Numbered from the stretch's first letter, positions 42,496-49,693 are shown. The stretch is 64,000 bases of DNA from Actinomadura coerulea (GCF_014208105.1 NZ_JACHMQ010000001.1:4960001-5024000); one strand, 5' to 3'. Notes: generated by a model from the sequence alone, not told the origin. Numbers and translations: made by a program.

Positions 42496-43274
42496 GCCGC
42501 CGGCGACCTCGCCACCCGAACGCCCAGGGTCAGCGCGGCGGCGGCCGAGCCCCACGCGAGCAGGGCGGCGAACGTCAGCCGCGCGTCGGTGAGGGCGGCG
42601 GTGAGCGCGATCAGCGCGAACCGCTCGCCGAACGGCAGCCGCAGGCTCTCGGCGGCCCGCCGCGCGACCCCGCCGCGGCGGGACCGGCCGCGCCGGGACG
42701 GGCGGCGCGCGTGACGGCCCGCCGCGTACGAGGCGGAGACCGTGTGGCGGACGGACAGCAGCGCCGCCGCGCCCACCGCGAGCCACCACGCGCTCTGCCC
42801 GGGGGCCGCGGCGCCGGCCGCCAGGCCCGCGTAGACGGCGAGTTCACCGACGCGGTCGAGGACGGCGTCCGGACGGAGGGCGAACGGGTTCGCCCGGCGG
42901 GCGAGGCCGGCGCCCGCCTGCCCGAGGACGAGCGAGGCGGCCAGCAGCGGCGCCCCGGCGACCAGGCCGCCGCGCGCCCCGGCGGAGAACCACACCGCCG
43001 CCAGGCCCGCGAGCGCGAGCGAGGACGCCGACACGGCGCCGGAGGTGATCCCGCGCTCCCCGGCCCACCGGGCGACGACCGCGGCGCAGGGTCCGGTCAC
43101 GTACGCGGCGACGAGGCCGCCCGGCTCGGCGCGGCCGTGCGGGAGCGCGTCCCGCGCGTCTGCTGCGTGCACGGTGTCCACGGCATCGGCGGCCTCTCGA
43201 TCCGGGCGGGTGATCGCGGGATGGTCCGGTACGTTGAGCGTGACCGGCCGCTCACGCGCGGGCGCCTGATCCAT
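42492..43274 (-). CDS. degenerate CDP-alcohol phosphatidyltransferase-like membrane protein
   Basis: 260 residues. An N-terminal disordered part is followed by VTGPCAAVVARWAGERGITSGAVSASSLALAG, which matches the opening of CDP-alcohol transferases, and several membrane helices. Where the catalytic DxxDG should stand the sequence reads GQAGAGLAR, so both Asp residues and the first acidic pair are lost; only AR and a later LDRVGE remain (about residues 118-144). It is probably an inactive subunit or regulator of the intact enzyme in the same operon. The ATG 43274 is preferred for its GGAGG; ATG 43313 is open upstream. It is the first gene of the operon. Confidence 0.65.
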   Translation of the reverse strand: MDQAPARERPVTLNVPDHPAITRPDREAADAVDTVHAADARDALPHGRAEPGGLVAAYVTGPCAAVVARWAGERGITSGAVSASSLALAGLAAVWFSAGARGGLVAGAPLLAASLVLGQAGAGLARRANPFALRPDAVLDRVGELAVYAGLAAGAAAPGQSAWWLAVGAAALLSVRHTVSASYAAGRHARRPSRRGRSRRGGVARRAAESLRLPFGERFALIALTAALTDARLTFAALLAWGSAAAALTLGVRVARSPAA

Positions 43275-43356
43275 CGGTGCCTCCGGGCCGGTCACACCAG
43301 CAGTGCAGTGCAAAGCGTAGTGGCTCTACCACGCAGAGTCATGGAAACCGGGAGAG

Positions 43357-44058
43357 ATGGCGACGCGGACGGTTGCGGTGGTCCTCGCCGGCGGGGTCGG
43401 CGCGCGCATGGGCGCCGGGCGCCCGAAGCAGCTCATGGAGGTCGGCGGGCGGCCGATCCTGGCGCACGCGGTCCGCGCGTTCGACGCCCATCCGGGCATC
43501 GGCGAGGTCGTGGTCGTGATGGCGCCCGGGCATCTGCGCGAGGCCGCCGCGATCGCGGCGCCGTTCCGCAAGACGGCGGCGGTGATCGAGGGCGGCGCGA
43601 CCCGGACCGCGTCCACGGCGGCGGCGCTGCGCCAGCTGGAGGACCGTCCGGACGACGTCCGCGTGCTGTTCCACGACGCGGCGCGCCCGTTCGTCGACCG
43701 CCCGGTCATCGACCGGGTGCTGGACGCGCTGGACGCCTGCGAGGCCGTCGCGGTCGGCGTGCCCTCGCCCGACACGATCGTCGTGGTCGAGGACGGGACG
43801 GTCGCCTCGATGCCGCCCCGTGAGACGCTGGCCCGGTTCCAGACGCCGCAGGGGTTCCGGCTCGGCACGATCCGCAAGGCCTACGAGCTGGCCCTCGCCG
43901 ACCCGGGGCTGCGCGCCACCGACGACTGCGGGATCGTGCACCGCCACCTGCCGGACGTCCCGATCCGGGTCGTGGCGGGCAGCGAGCGCAACCTCAAGGT
44001 CACCCAGCCGCTCGACGCCGTCATCGCCGAACATCTCGCCAGCGAGGAAGCACCGTGA
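43357..44058 (+). CDS. IspD/TarI-family cytidylyltransferase
   Basis: 233 residues: VVLAGGVGARMGAGRPKQLMEVGG at the nucleotide-binding end, GGATRTASTAAALRQL, FHDAARPFVDRP, FQTPQGFRL and the closing SERNLKVTQPLDAVIAEHL. All main IspD/TarI residues are present. IspD makes CDP-methylerythritol for isoprenoids; TarI makes CDP-ribitol for teichoic acid. There is no ispF next to it; instead it overlaps a glycerophosphodiesterase gene and is divergent from a CDP-alcohol operon, which favours a wall-polymer role. The two families cannot be separated by eye, so no gene symbol is given. Confidence 0.8.
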   Translation: MATRTVAVVLAGGVGARMGAGRPKQLMEVGGRPILAHAVRAFDAHPGIGEVVVVMAPGHLREAAAIAAPFRKTAAVIEGGATRTASTAAALRQLEDRPDDVRVLFHDAARPFVDRPVIDRVLDALDACEAVAVGVPSPDTIVVVEDGTVASMPPRETLARFQTPQGFRLGTIRKAYELALADPGLRATDDCGIVHRHLPDVPIRVVAGSERNLKVTQPLDAVIAEHLASEEAP

Positions 44059-44807
44059 TCTTCGAGAACACCCCCACCGTCATCGGCCACCGCGGCTTCG
44101 GCTCGGGCGAGGTCACCCCGCCGGGGGCGGCCGGGGCCGTCGCCGAGAACACGCTGCCCTCGATGCTCGCCGCGGTGGAGGCCGGCCTGTCCTGGATCGA
44201 GATCGACGTGACGCGGACCGCCGACGACGTCCTCGTCCTGCGGCACGACCCGACGACCGTGGAGGGCGACCACCTGGTCGACCTGCCCGCCACCGCGAGC
44301 GGGCTGCCGCTGCTCACCGAGATCTTCGACGCGCTGCCGGCGGACGTGGCGGTGGACGTGGACGTGAAGACCGTGCTGGAGGACGCGCTGGACGAGCCGT
44401 CCCGCCGCACCGGCGCGCTCCTGGCCCCGGTGCTGCGGCGGGAGGCGGAGCGCCGGCGGCTGCTCGTCACGTCGTTCGACCCGTCGCTGCTGATGTTCCT
44501 GCGCGAGGAGGCGCCGGGCGTCCCGCTCGGGTTGCTGACGTGGCTGCGGTTCCCGCTGTGGCACGCCGTCCCGGCCGCGGCGGGCCTCGGCATGGACGTC
44601 GTCGCCGTGCACACCGGCTCGTGCGGCATCGAGCACCCCGACACGCGGCTGCGGCCGCTGGAGCACTGCGTGGAGATCGCGCACAAGGCGGGCCTGGAGG
44701 CGATCGCCTGGTGCCCGTCGGCCGAGGCCGCCCCCACCTACGCGGAGGCCGGCTTCGACGCGATGGTGGTCAACGACGTCCCCGGAGTCCTCGCGGCCGT
44801 GCGTTGA
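44055..44807 (+). CDS. glycerophosphodiester phosphodiesterase (GDPD family)
   Basis: 250 residues of the metal-dependent GDPD TIM barrel: VIGHRGFGSGEV with the first catalytic His, AENTLPSMLAAVEAGLSWIEIDVTRT with the Glu and Glu-Asp ligands, and VLRHDPTTVEG with the second His. There is no signal peptide, so it acts in the cytosol. It cleaves glycerophosphodiesters to glycerol phosphate and an alcohol, which could recycle or trim products of the neighbouring CDP-alcohol system. The GTG 44055 overlaps the previous stop by four bases. Its own stop codon lies within the long inverted repeat that follows. Confidence 0.88.
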   Translation: MIFENTPTVIGHRGFGSGEVTPPGAAGAVAENTLPSMLAAVEAGLSWIEIDVTRTADDVLVLRHDPTTVEGDHLVDLPATASGLPLLTEIFDALPADVAVDVDVKTVLEDALDEPSRRTGALLAPVLRREAERRRLLVTSFDPSLLMFLREEAPGVPLGLLTWLRFPLWHAVPAAAGLGMDVVAVHTGSCGIEHPDTRLRPLEHCVEIAHKAGLEAIAWCPSAEAAPTYAEAGFDAMVVNDVPGVLAAVR

Positions 44808-44861
44808 CTTGCGGCGTGTCGCCCTTTCGCGAGCGCCTATAAGGGCGACACGCCGCAAGTC
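44806..44861. terminator. 21-base perfect inverted repeat between convergent genes
   Basis: Arms 44806-44826 and 44841-44861 are perfectly complementary over 21 bases (they read ACTTGCGGCGTG... and ...CACGCCGCAAGT), with a 14-base loop. The left arm includes the last two bases of the GDPD stop codon. It probably stops transcription from both convergent genes, although no T run follows; a mobile palindromic element is an alternative. Confidence 0.75.
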
Positions 44862-44882
44862 GACGGGGCTCGGGGCGGGGCG

Positions 44883-45617
44883 TCAGGTTGGGCGGTTGCC
44901 GCCGTACATCTGCGTCCACTCGCCTGGGGGCTCGTCGTCGTCGTCCGAGCGGCCGCTCCCGGCGGGCGGCTCGGACCGGCTCTCCTCGGCGTACCGCGCC
45001 CGCGGCAGCGGAGGCGGGTTCGAGGCGGGCTGCTGGTCGGGCTGCCGGCCGTACTGCGGCGCGCCGTGCCAGGACGGGCTCTGCCCCGGCGCGGGAGGCG
45101 GCTGGGCCGCTCCCATGGGCGCCTGGCCGCCGTGCATGGGCGGCGGGCCCATCGGCGCGGGCGGCGGGCCGCCGTACCGCGGCCCCGCCGCTGCACGGGC
45201 CCTCCACCGCGACGGCGCGAGCGAGGCGACCAGGAGCGCGACGCCCAGCAGCAGGAAGATCCCGTACGGGGCGAGCGTCGTGTAGCCCTGGTAGAGGTGG
45301 CGGCCCAGCAGATCGCGTCCGGAGTGCTCGACCGCGAAGCGCGGCGACGCGAGCCAGAGGAGGCCGATCGCCGTGTAGGCGGCCCCCGGGATCAGCGAGG
45401 CGAGCGGCGACAGGCGCGACCCGGCGGCCAGGCCGACCAGCACCGCCGCCACCAGGACCAGCGCGGCGCCGATCCAGCGGTCCTCGCCGCCCCGGGTGAA
45501 GAAGTACCGGAAGTAGTCCGTGAACTTGGTCGTGCTGTACATCAGGCACAACGCGATCACCGGGGTCACCACGAGCCCGGTCAACACGCCGAGACCGTGG
45601 CGCGCTCCGTTGGACAT
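44883..45617 (-). CDS. four-helix membrane protein with Pro-rich cytosolic tail
   Basis: 244 residues. Four hydrophobic helices (about residues 8-28, 45-65, 72-90 and 118-138) are followed by a Pro/Gly/Met-rich tail of about 100 residues (GGPPPAPMGPPPMHGGQAP and similar), ending GEWTQMYGGNRPT. I do not recognise the family; such tails occur in actinobacterial membrane proteins of cell-wall or division context. The ATG 45617 has GGAGGTG at 5 bases, and that ribosome site is complementary to a sequence 56 bases further upstream. It lies downstream of the GT2 gene on the same strand. Confidence 0.7.
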   Translation of the reverse strand: MSNGARHGLGVLTGLVVTPVIALCLMYSTTKFTDYFRYFFTRGGEDRWIGAALVLVAAVLVGLAAGSRLSPLASLIPGAAYTAIGLLWLASPRFAVEHSGRDLLGRHLYQGYTTLAPYGIFLLLGVALLVASLAPSRWRARAAAGPRYGGPPPAPMGPPPMHGGQAPMGAAQPPPAPGQSPSWHGAPQYGRQPDQQPASNPPPLPRARYAEESRSEPPAGSGRSDDDDEPPGEWTQMYGGNRPT

Positions 45618-45620
45618 GGC

Positions 45621-45698
45621 CACCTCCGAACAGCGACGGGCGGGATCCCGTCGAACCTAACGGTCAGACGGGCCGCGCACCATGGCGGTTCGGAGGTG
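45621..45698 (-). promoter_or_regulatory. candidate ribosome-site-sequestering RNA hairpin
   Basis: Minus-strand mRNA would carry CACCTCCGAAC (45698-45688) and, 56 bases later, its exact complement GTTCGGAGGTG (45631-45621), which contains the ribosome site of the membrane-protein gene. Between them lies a second hairpin, CGACGGG with CCCGTCG. A possible internal -10 (TAGGTT, 45659-45654) would give an mRNA without the sequestering arm. Confidence 0.5.
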
Positions 45699-45716
45699 AT
45701 CGTACTTTTTTGCCCG

Positions 45717-46799
45717 TTACTGGATGGATTCGCCGGGTTTGACCGGAGCGGGCTGGCCGAGCCGCGGCGGGCTGGTCAGGAATCCGACGCCCCAGGTCAT
45801 GTGCATGGTGGCGAAGACGAGCGGGAGCCGGATCCAGGCGGCCGCGGGCAGCCCGCGCCCCTCCACGGCGGCGCCGACGATCATCGCGGCCGCGTACCCG
45901 CCGGGCAGGATCCACCCGGGCCAGACCCCGAACGCCCCCGCGACCACGCCCGCCGCCATCGCCACGACGGCGATCGGCGGCGCGAGGTAGCGCAGGTTGA
46001 GCGTGCCCTGGTGCTCGCGCCCGACGACGCGCCGCCAGCGCCCGGTGTGGAAGTACTGCTTGGCGAGGGCCCGCAGGTTGGGGCGGGGCCGGTAGGTCAC
46101 GCGCATGCGGGGCGTGAAGTAGATCCGGCCGCCGGACTGCCGGATGCGGTGGTTCATCTCCCAGTCCTGCGCGCGGGTGAACGTCTCGTCGTAGCCGCCG
46201 ACGCGGTCGAGCGCGCTGCGGCGGAACGTCCCGAGGTAGACCGTCTCCACCTCGCCCGCCTCGCCGCCGGTGTGGAAGCGGGCGTTGCCGACGCCGAGCT
46301 TGGAGGTCATCGCGCGCGCGACGGCCTTCTCGAACGGGGTGACGCCCTCGGCCGCCATGATCCCGCCGACGTTGTCGGCGCCGGTCTCCTCCATCGTCTC
46401 GACGGCGGAGCGCACGTAGTCGGCGGGCAGCAGGGAGTGCCCGTCCACCCGGACGATGATCGAGTACTGCGAGGCCTTGATCGCGATGTTGAGGCCCTGC
46501 GGGGTGCGCCCCGTCGGGTTCGCGACGACGATGACGCGGGCGTCCTCGGCGGCCAGCTTGCGGGCGATCTCCTCGGTGCGGTCGCGGGACGGCCCGATGG
46601 CGAGCACGAGCTCCAGCTCGCCCGGGTAGTCCTGGCTGAGGATGCGGCGCACGGCGTCGGTCAGGTGGCGCTCCTCGTTGAGGACCGGCATCACCACCGA
46701 GACGGCGGGCCACGTGCGCTGACCGGAGTCGGGAAGGGGCTTCACGGCGTAGCGGGTTTCCTGGTTCATGGCGCGCTGGGCATGGGGAGACGAATTCAT
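45717..46799 (-). CDS. GT2-family membrane glycosyltransferase (ExoA-like)
   Basis: Up to 360 residues. GT-A domain: AVSVVMPVLNEERHLTDAV, the DYPGELELVLAIGPSRD region, a metal site VRVDGHS (DxD-like), and FTRAQDWEMNHRIRQSGGRIYFTP with the catalytic Asp region. Three or four C-terminal membrane helices (from about residue 275) make it resemble exopolysaccharide transferases such as ExoA. The start is uncertain: ATG 46799 is used here, ATG 46769 (MNQETRY) is equally possible, and no strong ribosome site is seen. It is divergent from the second LCP gene, which suggests it serves the same polymer. Confidence 0.8.
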   Translation of the reverse strand: MNSSPHAQRAMNQETRYAVKPLPDSGQRTWPAVSVVMPVLNEERHLTDAVRRILSQDYPGELELVLAIGPSRDRTEEIARKLAAEDARVIVVANPTGRTPQGLNIAIKASQYSIIVRVDGHSLLPADYVRSAVETMEETGADNVGGIMAAEGVTPFEKAVARAMTSKLGVGNARFHTGGEAGEVETVYLGTFRRSALDRVGGYDETFTRAQDWEMNHRIRQSGGRIYFTPRMRVTYRPRPNLRALAKQYFHTGRWRRVVGREHQGTLNLRYLAPPIAVVAMAAGVVAGAFGVWPGWILPGGYAAAMIVGAAVEGRGLPAAAWIRLPLVFATMHMTWGVGFLTSPPRLGQPAPVKPGESIQ

Positions 46800-46986
46800 G
46801 TGGGCTCGCGGGCGCACCCGTCCGGCGGACCGTAGGGACGCGCCCCTTCCTCTCTCTTGCTCGCTTGTCTGACGCAGCCCACGCCACCCAGGTTTGCGTG
46901 CGGGCCGCCGGGGTGTGGTCAAGACGGCGCCACGTTACTGCAAGGACACGAGGTCCAGGTAGCGAACGGACGGGTGTCCCCCACTT

Positions 46987-46992
46987 TAGAGT
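46987..46992 (+). promoter_or_regulatory. -10-like element TAGAGT upstream of second LCP gene
   Basis: TAGAGT lies 48 bases before the ATG at 47040. The 240-base divergent region otherwise shows nothing definite. Confidence 0.3.
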
Positions 46993-47039
46993 GGTGTGGA
47001 CTCGCGTCAGCACGTGATCTTCGGGAGGCGGCGGCCGGC

Positions 47040-48707
47040 ATGGCAGACGGGCACGACTCGGGTCGCGGCGACGCCGACCCCCTTGAGCGCTATTTCCGGC
47101 CGCGTCCCGGGGCCCACGCGGCCGAGGACGAGGGCGACATCGAGGGCGTGACCATCGACGGGATGCCGGCGCCGCGCGTCCCGGTGGAGAGCCCGCGCGG
47201 CCCGCGCCGGCCCGGCCGGGGGCTGAGCCCGCGGGCGGCGACGAGCGCGCGGCGGCAGAAGCGCTTCCTCACCCTGACCGGTACGGCCTCGGCGTTCGTG
47301 CTGCTGACCTCGGGCGGGGCGTGGGCGTTCCAGAACTACGTCACCGGGATGATCGACAAGGTGTCGGTCGGCGGGCTCGGCAAGGGCAAGGACACGCCGA
47401 AGGGCGCCATGACCATCCTGGTCGCGGGCGTCGACCGGCGCGAGGGCCTGACGAAGGAGCAGCAGAAGGCGGCCAAGCTCGGGCACGAGGCGGGCGAGCG
47501 CTCCGACACGATGCTGCTGGTGCACGTGTCCCGCGACCACGACAGCGTGTCGGTCGTGAGCCTGCCCCGCGACTCCTACGTGACGATCCCGGGGCACAGG
47601 TCGAACGGGTCGGAGGGCGCCAAGGGGACGCGGGTCCCGGCCCGTCCGGGCAAGCTCACCTGGGCCTACCAGTTCGGCGGGCCCGACCTCACCGTCAGCA
47701 CGGTCAAGCAGGCCACCGGCGTGTCGATCGACCACTACGTCGAGGTGAACTTCTACGGGTTCGTGCGCATGGTCGACGCGATCGGCGGCGTGGACGTGTG
47801 CACCGAGCAGGCCGTCGACGACAAGAAGAGCGGCCTGCGGCTCCCGGCGGGCAAGTCGCACGTGGACGGCCTGAAGGCGCTGGCGTTCGCCCGCGCCCGC
47901 TACTCCCTGACGGGCGGCAGCGACCTCGGGCGCATCGACCGGCAGCAGCAGTTCATGGCGGCGATGATGAAGCAGGCGCTGTCGACGAAGACGCTCGGCG
48001 ACCCGGTGAAGTCCACGAAGTTCCTCAACGCCTCGCTGAAGTCGCTGCGCGTCGACGAGAAGCTGGCCGACAACCTGCCGGGCCTCGCCGACCAGATGAA
48101 GAACCTGTCGACCGACGACGTCACGTTCGCGAAGGTGCCGCTGTCGAACCCGGCCTACGACGCCGTGCTGTGGAACGCGCCGTCCGCGCAGTCGACCGTC
48201 CAGTGGGACCAGCACAAGGCGCGCGACCTGTTCACCCGGCTCCGCCGCGACCAGCCGCTCGCGACGCAGAGCCCGAAGCCGAGCGCCACGCCGACGAAGA
48301 AGTCCGAGGACGCGCTGACGGTGCCGCCGGACGACATCTCCGTCCGCGTCCTGAACGCGATCGGTACCCGGGGCCTCGCCACCAAGGCGGGCGGCGAGCT
48401 CCGCAAGGCCGGCTTCAAGGTGTCCGTCGCGCCGGGCGTGGCGCGGCGCGGGCAGCAGACGACGCAGATCCTGTACGGGCCCGGACGGGAGGACTCGGCC
48501 AAAACCCTCGCCGCCGCGATCCCGGACGCCAAGCGCAAGAAGGTCTCCTCGCTCGGCTCCCAGGTGCAGGTGATGGTCGGCGCCGACTGGGGCGGCGCCG
48601 ACTGGGCGGGCGTGAAGGAGGTCGAGGTGAAGGAGTCGCCGAGCGCGGCGCCGTCAGAGGGGTCCGCCCTCGAGACGGGCACGGCCACCCAGAAGCTCTG
48701 CGGCTGA
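47040..48707 (+). CDS. LCP-family cell-wall glycopolymer ligase with LytR_C domain
   Basis: A 555-residue second LCP ligase. A long cytosolic N-terminus (about 75 residues, acidic then Arg/Pro-rich) precedes one membrane helix (FLTLTGTASAFVLLTSGGAWAF). The LCP domain shows ILVAGVDRREG, SDTMLLVHV, VVSLPRDSYVTI, HYVEVNFYGFVRMVDAIGGVDVC and ALAFARARYSLTGGSDLGRIDRQQ; the conserved Arg/Asp residues are present. After a Ser/Pro/Lys linker, LytR_C (ISVRVLNAIGTRG) closes the protein. It differs clearly from the LCP at 9708, so the two may attach different polymers, or the same polymer at different stages. Confidence 0.92.
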   Translation: MADGHDSGRGDADPLERYFRPRPGAHAAEDEGDIEGVTIDGMPAPRVPVESPRGPRRPGRGLSPRAATSARRQKRFLTLTGTASAFVLLTSGGAWAFQNYVTGMIDKVSVGGLGKGKDTPKGAMTILVAGVDRREGLTKEQQKAAKLGHEAGERSDTMLLVHVSRDHDSVSVVSLPRDSYVTIPGHRSNGSEGAKGTRVPARPGKLTWAYQFGGPDLTVSTVKQATGVSIDHYVEVNFYGFVRMVDAIGGVDVCTEQAVDDKKSGLRLPAGKSHVDGLKALAFARARYSLTGGSDLGRIDRQQQFMAAMMKQALSTKTLGDPVKSTKFLNASLKSLRVDEKLADNLPGLADQMKNLSTDDVTFAKVPLSNPAYDAVLWNAPSAQSTVQWDQHKARDLFTRLRRDQPLATQSPKPSATPTKKSEDALTVPPDDISVRVLNAIGTRGLATKAGGELRKAGFKVSVAPGVARRGQQTTQILYGPGREDSAKTLAAAIPDAKRKKVSSLGSQVQVMVGADWGGADWAGVKEVEVKESPSAAPSEGSALETGTATQKLCG

Positions 48708-48733
48708 GCGGGCGCGTCCCGCCCCCGCCCCTT

Positions 48734-48750
48734 CTAGAATGTTCTTCTAG
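48734..48750. promoter_or_regulatory. inverted repeat operator CTAGAA-N5-TTCTAG
   Basis: A perfect 6-base inverted repeat with a 5-base spacer stands 23 bases before the thioesterase ATG, ahead of its GGGGAGGAAG ribosome site. Position and form suit a TetR- or MarR-type repressor site overlapping the promoter. Confidence 0.45.
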
Positions 48751-48772
48751 TCGAGAGCGGGGAGGAAGCAGC

Positions 48773-49579
48773 ATGGGTGAGGACGTGCCGGCCGAATCGT
48801 TCTACGAGCCGCTCGGCGGCGGGCGCTTCGCCTCCACACCCGCGACGGCCGGCCCCTGGTCGCCGGGCCTCCAGCACGGCGGGCCGTTCTCGGCCCTCAT
48901 CGGGCGGGCCTTCGAGCGGCACGACCCCGTCCCCGGCACCCGGCTGGCACGGGTGACCGTCGAGATCCTCAGCCCCGTCCCCGTGGCGGAGCTGGAGGTC
49001 GGCGTGCGCACGGTCCGCCCCGGCCGCAGGGTCGCCTTCCTCGAAGGCGAGATCACGCACGAGGGGCGTCCGGTCGCCCGCGCGAGCGCCTGGCGGATCA
49101 TGGCGGCCCCCGCCCGCCTGGAGCCGGTCGTGCACGCCCCGGCGCCCCCGGACCTGTCCGGGACGCCGGAGACGTTCGGCGAGTGGGCGGGCATGCACCG
49201 GGACGGCTACCTGTCCGCGATGGAGTGGCGGCTCGTCCGCGGCGCCTTCGGCGAGCCCGGCCCGGGGACGGTCTGGGCGCGGCCGCGGATCCCGCTGGTG
49301 GCGGGCGAGGCCGACACGCCCCTGGTCCGCGCGCTGACGCTCGCCGACAGCGCGTCCGGCGTCGGCAGCCAGCTCGACGTGGCCGAGTGGCTGATCATCA
49401 ACACCGACGTGACCGTCGCGCTGCACCGCGACCCCGTGGGCGAGTGGCTGTGCCTCGCCGCGTCCCTGGACGCCGCCCCGGGCGGCAGCGCGCTCTGCCA
49501 GGGGACGCTCGCCGACCGCTCCGGCGAGCTCGGCCGCGTCCTGCAGACCCTGCTCGTGGACGAGCGGCCGCGCGGCTGA
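48773..49579 (+). CDS. acyl-CoA thioesterase family protein (double hot-dog, TesB-like)
   Basis: 268 residues of the two-repeat hot-dog fold: an N-terminal half with GPWSPGLQHGGPFSALIGRAFE, RVTVEILSPVPVAELEV and RVAFLEGEITHEGRPVARASAWRI, and a C-terminal half ending AEWLIINTDVTVALHRDPVGEWLCLAAS. TesB-type enzymes hydrolyse acyl-CoA esters; the second-half Asp of the family appears in ITNTD-like INTDVTV. ATG 48773 follows an excellent ribosome site. It is unlinked in function to the LCP gene upstream, as far as I can tell, and probably has its own regulated promoter. Confidence 0.78.
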   Translation: MGEDVPAESFYEPLGGGRFASTPATAGPWSPGLQHGGPFSALIGRAFERHDPVPGTRLARVTVEILSPVPVAELEVGVRTVRPGRRVAFLEGEITHEGRPVARASAWRIMAAPARLEPVVHAPAPPDLSGTPETFGEWAGMHRDGYLSAMEWRLVRGAFGEPGPGTVWARPRIPLVAGEADTPLVRALTLADSASGVGSQLDVAEWLIINTDVTVALHRDPVGEWLCLAASLDAAPGGSALCQGTLADRSGELGRVLQTLLVDERPRG

Positions 49580-49605
49580 ACACGGCCAGCGGAGCTTGAT
49601 CATGA

Positions 49606-49664
49606 CTCTCTGTCGCCATTCTGCTACGGTAAGTAGCGCCCGGGCGACAGAGAGCACAGAGAGC
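49606..49664. promoter_or_regulatory. 12-base inverted repeat around a -10 element, plus a 9-base tandem repeat
   Basis: CTCTCTGTCGCC (49606-49617) and its exact complement GGCGACAGAGAG (49643-49654) flank TACGGT (49625-49630), a good -10 for the secreted-protein gene; ATGACT at 49602-49607 is a fair -35 at 17 bases. The right arm runs into a perfect tandem duplication of ACAGAGAGC (49647-49664). This looks like a two-site operator. Confidence 0.5.
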
Positions 49665-49693
49665 AGAGTTCCCACCTCGTCAGGAGTGCAGAG

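Noticed and set aside
43357..44058. Assignment as the isoprenoid enzyme IspD
   Set aside because: Sequence fits the IspD/TarI superfamily, but the neighbours point to polyol phosphate chemistry, so the specific name was withheld.
45724..45990. Possible small gene behind a perfect plus-strand ribosome site GGAGGTGATC at 45692
   Set aside because: The frame lies entirely inside the GT2 gene on the other strand and its product has no protein-like pattern; the site is better explained as the complementary arm of the hairpin.
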